NCBI RefSeq assembly: GCF_003443535.1
Contig: NZ_CP031946.1
Coordinates: forward strand, 2,232,001-2,296,000
Direction: 5' to 3'
From: Ruegeria sp. AD91A
GTDB lineage: Bacteria; Pseudomonadota; Alphaproteobacteria; Rhodobacterales; Rhodobacteraceae
DNA length: 64,000 bases
Shown here: one piece after another, positions 43,527-52,254 of the stretch
How positions within the stretch are numbered: the stretch's first letter is position 1
How the letters are laid out: each line of letters starts with the position of its first letter
Program-made: the position numbers and the translations under genes
The notes under the pieces: model-generated
The model's input: the letters and a program-made list of their open reading frames with translations, nothing else
Databases searched by the model: none
Told to the model about the DNA's origin: nothing

Positions 43527-44654
43527 TTAATAAGGTGCCTTGGACAGCGTCATCAAAAACGCAACTAAGTCTGCAATCTCTTGCTCAGACAAATTCAATT
43601 GCGAGAGAATGGCTTCACCGTCGGCGTGCAGCCTTTCCGTATTGATTTTGCTGTAATGTCGGATCACAGCGTTCAGATCCTTTAGGCTGCCGTCATGCAT
43701 GTACGGTGCGGTTTCAGCCACTCCACGCAGGCTGGGCGTGCGGAAGGTTCCAAATTCAGCGTGGCTCCGGCGTACATTTCGAACCGCCCAAGCACCTTGC
43801 TTATCCGGATCGTCATTCCAGTCGCCGTCCAGTGTATAGAGGCTTGAGAGCAAAAAGTTCAATCCACCAAACCGACCTTCGTCGACCTCGGTTTCATTCA
43901 GAAAATATGGTACACTGGCATCGTGGAACTCATTGTTGGAAAACCTCGGGCCGTTGTGGCAAAATACGCAATTCCCGCGCCCTAAAAACAGCTGAAGACC
44001 TCGCTGGGCTGCCTCAGGGTAGTAGGCAGCCGCTGGAAAATCTCGACGCTCTAAGGCATCGCGAAAATCGTCAAACTGCGTCCGGTCTGTAACCAAAATC
44101 TCCAAGTAAGCCGAAAGAGCTTTCGCGGCATTCACCAGAACAAGCTCTGGGCCCTGATTTTGGATGACGCCAAAAATAGCTTCAAAGTCATCAATGTAGG
44201 CACTTTCAGACATTGCTGTTTTTAGGCTTTCGGGGCTGTGCGCCATCTCTTGTTCTTCGATGATCGGATGCAGGCTGGCTGCCCAAAGGTTATCGCTTTT
44301 GCCACCCCACCCATACCAGCGGAGTCCGGCCAGGTTCCGCAGTGATGGAGTGTTTCGGTCCAACAGTACACGGCCGAGCGCCCGCGCCTCCGACGTTGCA
44401 AACGCCTGTTCAGGATCATGACAACTTGCACAAGAAAATGCACCGTCGACGGATAACACCGGATCGTTGAATAAGGCCTCTCCAAGCGCGATCGCTCTGG
44501 CATTGTTCGAAACCCTATTGCTTGGGTCTGACTGGAAGGATGGTGGCCACGGCCCAAAGGAAAGCGTTTGTTCAATTTCGTCTGCAGATAACAAGACCTC
44601 TGCACGCACTGCCCCTGTCAAGGCTATGAGCGCAGCTGTAACCCACAGCTTCAT
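43527..44654 (-). CDS. Di-heme cytochrome c peroxidase/MauG-family protein
   Basis: This 375-residue periplasmic protein starts with a signal peptide (MKLWVTAALIALTGAVRAE) and has two heme c sites, CASCH (75-79) and CVFCH (229-233), the spacing of the CcpA/MauG superfamily. Members reduce hydrogen peroxide or oxidise a partner protein through high-valent heme. The start at 44652-44654 overlaps the upstream YtkA-like gene by four bases. It is the last gene of a ten-gene leftward operon, next to two other exported proteins. Confidence 0.87.
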   Translation of the reverse strand: MKLWVTAALIALTGAVRAEVLLSADEIEQTLSFGPWPPSFQSDPSNRVSNNARAIALGEALFNDPVLSVDGAFSCASCHDPEQAFATSEARALGRVLLDRNTPSLRNLAGLRWYGWGGKSDNLWAASLHPIIEEQEMAHSPESLKTAMSESAYIDDFEAIFGVIQNQGPELVLVNAAKALSAYLEILVTDRTQFDDFRDALERRDFPAAAYYPEAAQRGLQLFLGRGNCVFCHNGPRFSNNEFHDASVPYFLNETEVDEGRFGGLNFLLSSLYTLDGDWNDDPDKQGAWAVRNVRRSHAEFGTFRTPSLRGVAETAPYMHDGSLKDLNAVIRHYSKINTERLHADGEAILSQLNLSEQEIADLVAFLMTLSKAPY

Positions 44655-45028
44655 TTCAGCGTAATTTCTGACGAATAGAAAATTGATTGGCCATTGATGT
44701 CGACATCGACCTGCAGCTCCCACAAACCCGGCATGTGAAACAGCATATCATCAACGCGGAACGCTCCGCCGCCCAAGGCGGTAACATTGGGGGTATAGTT
44801 CATACCGTGTCGATGAGCCGGCATTATTGCATCCACATGCAATTGGCGAACAGCAGTCCCATCGCAAACTGAAACCAAAATGGAAAACGGTTGCGCCAAC
44901 GGAATTTCGTCGACAGCCAGATACACCTCGGGCGCGTTTTGAGCGTCCGAATTCATGCGTTGCCCCGTCGCCTCACAAGCAACGGCCGCGCTGGACCATA
45001 TAAGAAACCAAGCAGCGCAGTGGGTCAT
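44651..45028 (-). CDS. Exported YtkA/FixH-like protein
   Basis: This 125-residue protein has a signal peptide (MTHCAAWFLIWSSAAVACE) and an immunoglobulin-like YtkA domain (FSILVSVCDG; DAIMPAHRHGMNYTPNVTAL; MPGLWELQVDVDI). The MPAHRHGM-type motif is typical of YtkA-like proteins and could bind a metal. The start at 45026-45028 overlaps the stop of the amidohydrolase gene by four bases, and its own stop overlaps the peroxidase start. It is probably a periplasmic partner of its two neighbours. Confidence 0.75.
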   Translation of the reverse strand: MTHCAAWFLIWSSAAVACEATGQRMNSDAQNAPEVYLAVDEIPLAQPFSILVSVCDGTAVRQLHVDAIMPAHRHGMNYTPNVTALGGGAFRVDDMLFHMPGLWELQVDVDINGQSIFYSSEITLK

Positions 45029-45831
45029 TCTGATGCCAGCAAACGTTCTGCGTTGGCATAGGCAATGTTGTCTGCGATCTGGTCCGGCAACAAATCCAAC
45101 CATTCACGCGAAAAATCGGCATGAGGGCCTACGTAGTACCAACGTTCAGGTGCGAACGTATCCGTACCAACCATGAAACGATCCGGATGGGCTTCGAAAG
45201 CCTCCTTCCAATCGGGGTCAATTCTGCCTCTTGAAGCCATGTCTGAACGAAACGCCAGGTCGGCCCAAAGCCTGGGATAGGTATCCAGCGCGTCAACAAC
45301 ACTCGCTGGATCATCAAAGCCAGAGTGGGCCCACAGTACCCGAGCTTCAGGCCAGGTTTCGAAGATCAGGTCAACTGCCTCTCGATCGCCGTGGTGGTGT
45401 AGAATGAGGTTCCGCTCTTTCGCCAGTGCAATCATGCGCTGGATAACCGGCGTCTTAATGTCGTCTCCGTAAGCGTGAAACTCGCCGATGGCTTCGTAGT
45501 CGTTCTTGGCCAGATTTGCTTCCAAATAGTCGATTACAGTTTCATCGTGCATCCAGGTGTTGATTTCACCGCGGCGACGGTAAGGGCGCAGTGCTGGCAC
45601 GACTATATCTGGTGCTGCGGCCAACAATAGTTGAGTGCCATTGTCATCCGAGCTGGAGACCAGGGCTTTACGAACGCCCGCATCCCGAAGGATTTTGGCC
45701 ACCTGTTCGGGAGGAACCAGTTTGACGGCATCGTGGCTGTAATGAATATGCGCGTCAAAGATCGGGCGCTCTTCTGCGATAGCACTACTGCAAATCAGCG
45801 CGGCACCTAATATGAAGATATGTTTCAGCAC
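45025..45831 (-). CDS. Exported amidohydrolase-family protein
   Basis: This 268-residue protein has a signal peptide (LKHIFILGAALICSSAIAEE) and an amidohydrolase_2 barrel: metal pair HIH in FDAHIHYSHD, HHHGD, AHSGFDDP and the C-terminal Asp in VGTDTF. It would hydrolyse or decarboxylate a substrate in the periplasm, unlike its usual cytoplasmic relatives. GTG at 45829-45831 is chosen because GAGGAGG lies six bases upstream; the in-frame TTG at 45846 lies in that ribosome site. It follows the dioxygenase gene by 21 bases. Confidence 0.8.
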   Translation of the reverse strand: MLKHIFILGAALICSSAIAEERPIFDAHIHYSHDAVKLVPPEQVAKILRDAGVRKALVSSSDDNGTQLLLAAAPDIVVPALRPYRRRGEINTWMHDETVIDYLEANLAKNDYEAIGEFHAYGDDIKTPVIQRMIALAKERNLILHHHGDREAVDLIFETWPEARVLWAHSGFDDPASVVDALDTYPRLWADLAFRSDMASRGRIDPDWKEAFEAHPDRFMVGTDTFAPERWYYVGPHADFSREWLDLLPDQIADNIAYANAERLLASE

Positions 45832-45852
45832 CTCAAGCCTCCTCAATATCGT

Positions 45853-46719
45853 TCAGACTTTGGCAAGCCTCACATCGAACTTCACGTGCAAGAAAGGTTC
45901 AGTGATCTTACCAGAAAGCTCCATGCCATCGGGAAATTCTGAAACTGGCCTTTCAACATAGGTCATCACCAGATCGTCGCGCACGCCAAACACCGTGTCT
46001 TCATCCAGATAGGGATCATCGTCGGGAAATATTTCTGTCACCAACGAGCGATAACCCGGGGCCTTAATGATGTAGTGCAAGTGCGACGGTCGCCAGGGAT
46101 GGCGGCCGCAGGCGCGCAGGATATCCCCAACCGGCCCGTCAGATGGTACAGTGTATTCCACTGGCTTGACAGTGGTGAAAGCATAGCGGCCATCTGAGCC
46201 GACCGTCATCAAGCCATGAAAAGAATAGGTATCCTGTTCCTCATCCTGACTGGCGTAAAGCCCGTTTGGCGCGGTTTGCCAAATGTCGAGCTCAGCACCC
46301 GCAATCGGATTGCCCTTTGTATCCCGGATCACGCCTTCGGCCAGCAGAACCGGCCCTCCATAGTGGCGTTTCATATCGCCACCGATCGGCAGCGGGGGTG
46401 CGCCAGAGACATGGAATGGCCCCAGCACGGAGGAACTGGTCGCGTCAGGGCTGGAATGCAGCATATCCACCAAAGACGACAGGCCTAGCACATCCGAGGC
46501 CAGAACAAACTCGTGCCTGTCTTCTGTTTCTATGGCGGCGCACCCCTCAAGAAACGCTATTCCTGCGCGCCATTCGTCATGTGTCAGATTGGTCTCACGG
46601 GCAAAACCATGAAGGTGTTTGACCAGAGACCCCATGATTTCACGCATCCTTGGATCGGTATCTTTGGACAAGTACCCCATGAAAACGTCGGTGATATTGT
46701 CTGAGGTAACAGAGCGCAT
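45853..46719 (-). CDS. Intradiol ring-cleavage dioxygenase (hydroxyquinol/catechol type)
   Basis: This 288-residue cytoplasmic enzyme has the dimerising N-terminal helical domain (residues 5-95, Dioxygenase_N type) and the catalytic beta-sandwich with non-heme Fe(III) ligands Tyr155, Tyr189, His213 and His215 (PSHLHY). The layout fits hydroxyquinol 1,2-dioxygenase or catechol 1,2-dioxygenase. AAGGAGG precedes the start. It lies between dctM (10 bases) and the exported amidohydrolase. No maleylacetate reductase or muconate cycloisomerase is found here, so the product's fate is unclear. Confidence 0.88.
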   Translation of the reverse strand: MRSVTSDNITDVFMGYLSKDTDPRMREIMGSLVKHLHGFARETNLTHDEWRAGIAFLEGCAAIETEDRHEFVLASDVLGLSSLVDMLHSSPDATSSSVLGPFHVSGAPPLPIGGDMKRHYGGPVLLAEGVIRDTKGNPIAGAELDIWQTAPNGLYASQDEEQDTYSFHGLMTVGSDGRYAFTTVKPVEYTVPSDGPVGDILRACGRHPWRPSHLHYIIKAPGYRSLVTEIFPDDDPYLDEDTVFGVRDDLVMTYVERPVSEFPDGMELSGKITEPFLHVKFDVRLAKV

Positions 46720-46729
46720 CTTGGCCTCC

Positions 46730-48034
46730 TTATATCAGGGCAAGGCTGAGGATCGGGAATTCGATCAGAATGAACAGAACGATCAGCATCACGAACGCAA
46801 AGGGAAGTGCGCCCATGAAGACGTCCATTAGCGATATGCGGTCATCGTTGATCGTGGATTTGATGACGAAACAGGATATGCCTAGCGGCGGGGTCAAAAG
46901 TCCGATTTCAGCGCCGACAACGGTGATGATACCGAACCAGATCAGCGACATATCCAGAGCTTCGGCCATGGGCAGAAACAGCGGGACAACGATCAGAATG
47001 ATGGACGCCGTATCGAGTAGTGTTCCCAAAAAAAGCATCAAGAGGACGTAGAGCAGCATGATCGACCAAAAGGACGCTGAATTCCCCGCAAGCAAGTCTT
47101 GCAACTGATTGGGCAGCCCGGCCAGTCCCAGCATGCGGCTGTAAATCGAAGCTGCCGTAATCAGGAACAAAATCGCCGCTGTAATGTGACCGGTTTCCAG
47201 CAACGCTTCCCAGAACGCTCTTGGTGTCATGGACTTGCGCACAACTGCGATCACGAGCGCAACCAGTGCCCCGGCGGCACCCGCCTCGACAGCGGTTAGC
47301 CATCCTGTGTAAATGCCACCGAGCACTACCGTGATAATGAACAATGTGGGCAGGGTCTTAGATGCGATCTCGCGCCCGGACATCCATTCGGTGTCTTCGA
47401 CGACCCGGCCGCCCACAAATGCAGGTGTGAAGCGGCCCATCAACCAGATCGCGCCCACATAAGCTATCGCCAGCATGATACCGGGTATTACTCCCGCCAG
47501 AAACATGTCCCCTACGGACTGTTCGGCGACAAAGGAATAGATGATCAGCATCGCCGAGGGTGGAATAATCATCCCCAAAACCGACGACCCGGCCACAACC
47601 CCAACCGCAAAACGTGGATTATATGCCTGCGCCATCATCTGCGGGACCGAGACCTTGGTGAACACTGATGCGGACGCAATGGACGACCCGGTAACGGCCG
47701 CAAACACGGCGTTTGCTCCGACGGTCGCCATTCCGATACCACCTTTGACCTTGCGAAACCGCATGGTCATGACTTCGTAAATGTCCCTGCCTAGTCCCGC
47801 TTTTGAAACGATGAGACCCATAAAGGTAAACAGCGGGATTGTCGCGAAACTGTATTCCATCGCACTGTCGCCCACCGCAACCTTCAGCAGGTTGAGCGCA
47901 AGCGTGAAGTTGTCCCGCATCAGCCAGATCGACACGAAGGAGACCACGCCCAAAGCAATCGGAATGTAGACACCTGCGTAGATCAAAAAGACGATGGCAA
48001 TGACCGAGATCAGGCCAATCTCAATCGGCGTCAT
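46730..48034 (-). CDS. dctM: TRAP transporter large permease DctM
   Basis: This 434-residue inner-membrane protein has about twelve hydrophobic segments and DctM signatures (FTFMGLIVSKAGLGRDIYEV; GSSVLGMIIPPSAMLIIYSF; LLTPPLGISCFVIKS). It overlaps dctQ by four bases (ATGA). With the DctP and DctQ upstream it forms a second TRAP transporter, here inside the malonate/aromatic-type operon, and may bring in the substrate of that pathway or malonate itself. Confidence 0.92.
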   Translation of the reverse strand: MTPIEIGLISVIAIVFLIYAGVYIPIALGVVSFVSIWLMRDNFTLALNLLKVAVGDSAMEYSFATIPLFTFMGLIVSKAGLGRDIYEVMTMRFRKVKGGIGMATVGANAVFAAVTGSSIASASVFTKVSVPQMMAQAYNPRFAVGVVAGSSVLGMIIPPSAMLIIYSFVAEQSVGDMFLAGVIPGIMLAIAYVGAIWLMGRFTPAFVGGRVVEDTEWMSGREIASKTLPTLFIITVVLGGIYTGWLTAVEAGAAGALVALVIAVVRKSMTPRAFWEALLETGHITAAILFLITAASIYSRMLGLAGLPNQLQDLLAGNSASFWSIMLLYVLLMLFLGTLLDTASIILIVVPLFLPMAEALDMSLIWFGIITVVGAEIGLLTPPLGISCFVIKSTINDDRISLMDVFMGALPFAFVMLIVLFILIEFPILSLALI

Positions 48035-48582
48035 TCTGCGGCCTCGTCATGTTCAGGGGTGCGAATAAGTTGCGGACGGTCCTGCGCCGTGACGACCTTG
48101 AGCAGGAAGATCACGCAGGCAAGCGCAGTACCGCACGCGATGACCAGTTTGACCGGCCACCATGGCAATGTGAAAAGACCGGGCACTCCGAAGTAGTCCT
48201 GTGTCTGCCACATGTGTAGAAATTCAGGGAATGTCACATAGGCAACCAATGCCATGAAGATCGCCGAGATGGCATTGATGATGCGCCTCAGGTTGGCTGT
48301 CAAGCCCGGGCGACGATGGTGTAGCAGGTTCAGGAACCCGTCCGAGCGTGTTAACCGATCTACTCTGACGACGTCGGCCAACTGCAAGAAAACGATCATC
48401 ACGACCGAAAACTGGACCATCTCGTAGGTCCCGCGCAGAGGGGCTGAAAACAGGCCACGCGCGATGACGTCAACATTCAGAATGACCACCAACGCAAGGA
48501 CGACGAGCGTACCCAAGGCGTTGGCGGCGATTGCGAGCGAATTGGCGACCCGCGACAGGCCAGCAACTGCGGTCTTCAGCAT
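48031..48582 (-). CDS. dctQ: TRAP transporter small permease DctQ
   Basis: This 183-residue membrane protein has four hydrophobic segments (LGTLVVLALVVILNVDVIARG; FSVVMIVFLQLADVV; IINAISAIFMALVAYVTF; KLVIACGTALACVIFLLKV) and the DctQ-like ARGLFSAPLRGTYEMVQ. It follows dctP by 30 bases and overlaps dctM. Length is normal for the family. Confidence 0.88.
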   Translation of the reverse strand: MLKTAVAGLSRVANSLAIAANALGTLVVLALVVILNVDVIARGLFSAPLRGTYEMVQFSVVMIVFLQLADVVRVDRLTRSDGFLNLLHHRRPGLTANLRRIINAISAIFMALVAYVTFPEFLHMWQTQDYFGVPGLFTLPWWPVKLVIACGTALACVIFLLKVVTAQDRPQLIRTPEHDEAAE

Positions 48583-48612
48583 GAAAGGCCCCTTTCCCGG
48601 ATCGCCGGACAG

Positions 48613-49686
48613 TTATTCGGCTGTCCAGTCACGCACTCCGGTGAAACCGGCGTCTTGAAGTTTGCCAAGGTAGGCGGCCAGCATCTCTGTGCCCTGCTCG
48701 CCGTTATCGTTCAGCGTCGCGGCCCATTCTTGCGCGACATTCGGCATGGCGTTTGCCCAAGCGGCACGGTCTTCGTCCGAAACTTCGACGATTGTGCCAC
48801 CCGCTTCAACATACGCATCCCGCGAAGCAGCGGCGCGGTCCATCGCGATGCCGGCGACATGGTCACGGTAGTCGATGGCGACGGCCTTCAACACGTCTTT
48901 GACTTCGTCCGGGAGGCTTGCCCAGTAGTCGGCATTGACGGTGATGGTCTTGGAATTCACCGCTCCCAGATCAGCCTTGAGCATGTAAGGCGCCACTTCC
49001 GCGATCTTAAACGTCTTTGCGGCTTCGGGCCAAAGCATGCCGCAATCGACGAGGCCGGTTTGAAGCATGTTGTAGAAATCGGTTAGTCCCCCGCGTACGC
49101 CGGCGGCATCCTTGATCCCTTCAAGATAACGCAGGTTCAGGCCTGCTCCCGCGATTTTGCGGCCTTCAAGATCGGCAACCGAAGAAACAGGTTCCGTGCA
49201 GAAAATTTGATATGTGTCGAGCACAACGCCCGTGGCAAGGTAAACTTGGTTCTGCGCAGCAAACTCGTTCTGCATCGCAGGGTATTCGCGCGCGATTTCA
49301 TCAACTGCCTTAGCCACGGCACGGGAGTCCGATGCCACGAAGGGTGTCGATCCCGAAATACCCTGGCTGGGCAGCTTAGAGGAATGAAAGATGGTTGTGA
49401 CGATACCAATGTCGCCAAGGCCAAGCTGAATCCCTTCCAGAACGCCTTTCGGCTTAACGATTGAACCGCCGTAGTTCTCTTGCCAGTTCATTTTATAGTT
49501 GCCGGAATCGCCCAGCCGTTTGTCCACTTCTGGAATGAAGAAGTTGGTGAACTCTTTGACCCACAACGCGCGGTCGGGATAGCCATCAATTACGACGGCA
49601 GAGATGGTCTCTTCTGCCGCGAGGGGCATCGCCATGATGCCTGCCAGAGCAGCGCCCACTAGGCTGCGTTTGGTCCAGTTTTTCAT
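48613..49686 (-). CDS. dctP: TRAP transporter substrate-binding protein DctP
   Basis: This 357-residue periplasmic protein starts MKNWTKRSLVGAALAGIMAM with a signal peptide cleaved probably after LAA near residue 24. The mature part shows DctP features (GVLEGIQLGLGDIGIVTT; GRKIAGAGLNLRYLEGI with a conserved arginine; LQTGLVDCGMLW). The stop lies inside a weak hairpin (GGACAG, 48607-48612, with CTGTCC, 48621-48626). It is the middle gene of the leftward operon, 33 bases after the OsmC gene. Confidence 0.9.
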   Translation of the reverse strand: MKNWTKRSLVGAALAGIMAMPLAAEETISAVVIDGYPDRALWVKEFTNFFIPEVDKRLGDSGNYKMNWQENYGGSIVKPKGVLEGIQLGLGDIGIVTTIFHSSKLPSQGISGSTPFVASDSRAVAKAVDEIAREYPAMQNEFAAQNQVYLATGVVLDTYQIFCTEPVSSVADLEGRKIAGAGLNLRYLEGIKDAAGVRGGLTDFYNMLQTGLVDCGMLWPEAAKTFKIAEVAPYMLKADLGAVNSKTITVNADYWASLPDEVKDVLKAVAIDYRDHVAGIAMDRAAASRDAYVEAGGTIVEVSDEDRAAWANAMPNVAQEWAATLNDNGEQGTEMLAAYLGKLQDAGFTGVRDWTAE

Positions 49687-49719
49687 TTCTCTCCTCCCAG
49701 AAAGTCGGGTCTTTTGTCT

Positions 49720-50181
49720 TTAATTGTTTGTTTTGACCCAGTTGACGGTCAGGTCCGTGCCTGCCGCTTCAAACAGTTTTGCGATGGCGCAATATTTAGC
49801 TGTCTCTTCGCCCACGCGTGTCAGCTCCTCCTGACTGGCGTGCGTCTCACAATTCACGGTGAGTTCGATTTCCGGAAACGGAACATCGATCTCTTCCTCC
49901 ATAAGGACACCGCGCCGATCCAGCCTGCATTTCGCGTCGATTGTCACCGTGCCGAGTTCAACTCCCAACCGATGTGCGTTCTTGTGCCCGATGACATTCG
50001 TACAGGCGATCAGGGCTGCCATTGCGGTTTCGGTCGGAGACGGACCAAGATTTGTCCCGCCGCGTTCGACGGGTTCATCGACAACAACATCAAGATCGCG
50101 AATTGGTATCTCAGTCCGCGCATGAGTCGGGCATTGAGCTGTCGTGCGGTACGTCACGACAGGTTTTACTTTCATAGCCAC
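49720..50181 (-). CDS. OsmC-family protein
   Basis: This 153-residue protein has the OsmC/Ohr fold: SPTETAMAALIACTNVIGHKNA carries the first redox cysteine, and CETHASQEELTRVGEETAKYCAIAKLF carries the second region with Cys. Such proteins reduce organic hydroperoxides or bind reactive acyl groups. GTG at 50179-50181 is favoured over ATG at 50175 because AGGAGG lies seven bases before it. It lies between the nitroreductase (12 bases) and dctP genes. It may protect against peroxides formed in the pathway. Confidence 0.83.
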   Translation of the reverse strand: MAMKVKPVVTYRTTAQCPTHARTEIPIRDLDVVVDEPVERGGTNLGPSPTETAMAALIACTNVIGHKNAHRLGVELGTVTIDAKCRLDRRGVLMEEEIDVPFPEIELTVNCETHASQEELTRVGEETAKYCAIAKLFEAAGTDLTVNWVKTNN

Positions 50182-50193
50182 AGCGTCACCTCC

Positions 50194-50859
50194 TCATGCA
50201 TAAGAGCAAACCTTTTCGAATGGAAAACGTGGAAGCTTCTGGAACAATCCGGTCTCGTCCGCGTAGCCCAGATTGCATAGAAAATTGGACTTGAGCGTCG
50301 TGCCCACAAAGAACTCCTCGTCGACGATCTTGTTCGAAAAACCTGACATGGCGCCGACGTCCAACCCGACAGCCCGGGCCGCAATCATGAAGTAAGCGCC
50401 CTGAAGCGTGCCATTTCGAAAGGCCGTGTCTGCCACGTAGTCGGGCTTGTTTTCGAACAATGGCCGACGGTCTTCGTGCGGGAAAAGAAAGGGCAGTTCC
50501 TTCCAGAAATCCATGTCATAGGCAATGATCGCCGTGACCGGAGCATCCATCATCTTTGGCACATTCTTCGGCTTTAAAGACTTTGCAAGCCGCTCTTTCC
50601 CTTCGAGACTCTTCACGAAAACGAAGCGCGCGGGCAACGTATTCATGCTGGTCGCGCCGTTGATCGTGATGTCGTAGATCTCTTCAAGTAGGTCGTCAGA
50701 AACAGGCTTGTTGGTCCACGCGTAGTGCGATCTGGATTCGCGTAAGATCAACGCAATCGCGTCTTCCGACAAGCGTGGAATGCGTTCGCGCAGATCGCGG
50801 TGATCTTGCTGCGCCTTGGCGCGAAGTGCCTCCAGCTCTGCTCCGGTTGGTGCGCTCAT
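50194..50859 (-). CDS. RutE-like nitroreductase (malonic semialdehyde reductase type)
   Basis: This 221-residue FMN protein belongs to the nitroreductase family, resembling RutE (ITINGATSMNTLPARFVFVKS; AYDMDFWKELPFLFPHE; GTLQGAYFMIAARAVGLDVGAMSGF). RutE reduces malonic semialdehyde to 3-hydroxypropionate. In this setting, beside malonyl-CoA genes, a three-carbon semialdehyde is a plausible substrate, but nothing in the sequence proves it. Its start overlaps the FAH gene by four bases (ATGA). Confidence 0.82.
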   Translation of the reverse strand: MSAPTGAELEALRAKAQQDHRDLRERIPRLSEDAIALILRESRSHYAWTNKPVSDDLLEEIYDITINGATSMNTLPARFVFVKSLEGKERLAKSLKPKNVPKMMDAPVTAIIAYDMDFWKELPFLFPHEDRRPLFENKPDYVADTAFRNGTLQGAYFMIAARAVGLDVGAMSGFSNKIVDEEFFVGTTLKSNFLCNLGYADETGLFQKLPRFPFEKVCSYA

Positions 50860-51749
50860 GCTGCAGCCACCTTGGACTTGGCATCCTTTTCGTCAATGAT
50901 TGGGCTGGCGCAAATTCCGATGCCTTCAATCTCGACCTCAACGGTTTCGCCGGGCTTCAACCAACGGGGATTGGGCTTTTTGGCGTGTCCGACACCAGGC
51001 GGCGTACCCAGCGCAATCAGATCCCCCGGCTCCAAAGTGGTATATTCCGAAATCGTCGCAATTACCTGCCGGACACCCCAGATCATGTTGGCCGTGTTCG
51101 AGCTTTGCAGGATTTCGTCACCCACACGGCTTTCGATCTTCAGACCTGATGCCCCTTCGGGCAACTCATCCGGCGTCACGGTGAAAGGACCGATCGCGCC
51201 CGTGTCATCAAAGTTTTTGCCGGGCGTCCACTGAACGGTTTTGCGCTGATAGTCCCGCAGCGAACCATCGTTGAATACGGTGTAGCCAAAGACATAATTC
51301 AGTGCGTCCTGTTCCGAGATATGGCGGCCGCGTTTTCCAACGATCAGCATAAGTTCGGCTTCGTAGTCGAGCTTCTCCGAACAGGCAGGCCGCACCATAG
51401 GTTGCCCTGCCGCCATGATCGAGTTCTTCCCGCGCATGAACAGCGTCGGATATTCCGGGATGTCATACCCGCCTTCCTTGATGTGGTCCGTGTAGTTCAA
51501 CCCCATGCAAATGATCGTTCCGGGAGCGGCAACGGGCAATGCCGGAGTGATGGAAGACACGGGCATACTGTCTGCCGCGTCAATTTTGCCGACAAGTGAG
51601 TCGGCCAGTTCAGGCTTGGCTATCAATCCCATCAAATCCGAACCGACGGCAGGGTCCAAAGCCGTTAGATTCACTGCGTTTTCGCCGTTTACAGCAAAAA
51701 CCGCTGTGCCTTCCGAAGTCTCTCCCACCAGGTATTTCATTTTCACCAT
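50856..51749 (-). CDS. Fumarylacetoacetate hydrolase family protein
   Basis: This 297-residue enzyme has the C-terminal FAH domain: ICMGLNYTDHIKEGG, the metal-binding glutamates in LDYEAELMLIVGKRG, an Asp in NDGSLRDYQ and the C-terminal PGDLIALGTPPGVG. Members cleave carbon-carbon bonds of acylpyruvates or diketo acids, or isomerise or decarboxylate them. It is the first gene of the ten-gene leftward operon, divergent from the YCII gene with a palindrome between them. ATG at 51747-51749 is used; ATG three codons later is possible. Confidence 0.88.
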   Translation of the reverse strand: MVKMKYLVGETSEGTAVFAVNGENAVNLTALDPAVGSDLMGLIAKPELADSLVGKIDAADSMPVSSITPALPVAAPGTIICMGLNYTDHIKEGGYDIPEYPTLFMRGKNSIMAAGQPMVRPACSEKLDYEAELMLIVGKRGRHISEQDALNYVFGYTVFNDGSLRDYQRKTVQWTPGKNFDDTGAIGPFTVTPDELPEGASGLKIESRVGDEILQSSNTANMIWGVRQVIATISEYTTLEPGDLIALGTPPGVGHAKKPNPRWLKPGETVEVEIEGIGICASPIIDEKDAKSKVAAA

Positions 51750-51781
51750 CCATGTCAGTTCGCTTGATTTTTGCCGACTAT

Positions 51782-51797
51782 TTTGCCATATGTCAAA
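51782..51797. promoter_or_regulatory. TTTGNCATATGNCAAA palindrome, candidate MatR site
   Basis: TTTGCCATATGTCAAA is symmetric at 14 of 16 positions. It lies 33 bases before the FAH start on one side and 29 bases before the YCII start on the other, so it can control both operons. The GntR gene at 52255 in the rightward operon is the likely binder. Confidence 0.6.
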
Positions 51798-51825
51798 TAA
51801 TATCGATTTTTTCTGGAGACGCCAA

Positions 51826-52212
51826 ATGGTTGCTTGGGCAGACTACAAATCAGAAGCAAAAAGCCGCGGTGCGCTTGCTTTAGAGCTTTACGTCGCGCTG
51901 AGCACGCCAGCCAAAGCGCCCGAAGATGTAAAGGCGTCACTGCCAGATCACTTGGCGTATCAGGCGCAGTTGGAACGTTCGGGGCAGCTGGCTTTTGCAG
52001 GCCCCATGTCGGATGAAACCGGCGAGCATATGCAAGGAATGGGCCTGATCATCTATCGCGCCGACAACCTTGAATCCGCCCGGAAGCTGGCCGAAGACGA
52101 TCCTATGCACAAAAGCGGGGCACGTAGCTTTGTACTTCGGCGCTGGTTGATCAACGAAGGCTCGCTGAACCTTTCAGTTGGTCTATCGACTGGAACGAGT
52201 GCCTTCAGTTAA
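51826..52212 (+). CDS. YCII-related protein
   Basis: This 128-residue cytoplasmic protein has a YCII-like ferredoxin-type fold: LPDHLAYQAQLERSGQLAFAGP, then MGLIIYRADNLESARKLAEDDP and FVLRRWLINEGS, with the usual conserved His and Asp. GGAGACGCCAA precedes the start at 51826; the longer open frame is antisense to the FAH gene. YCII proteins are small accessory or lactone-isomerase-like enzymes. It is the first gene of the rightward operon, 42 bases before the GntR gene. Confidence 0.78.
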   Translation: MVAWADYKSEAKSRGALALELYVALSTPAKAPEDVKASLPDHLAYQAQLERSGQLAFAGPMSDETGEHMQGMGLIIYRADNLESARKLAEDDPMHKSGARSFVLRRWLINEGSLNLSVGLSTGTSAFS

Positions 52213-52254
52213 GTGCACTCAAGAGTATTTGCTGCGAAATAGGAACAGTCGGAT

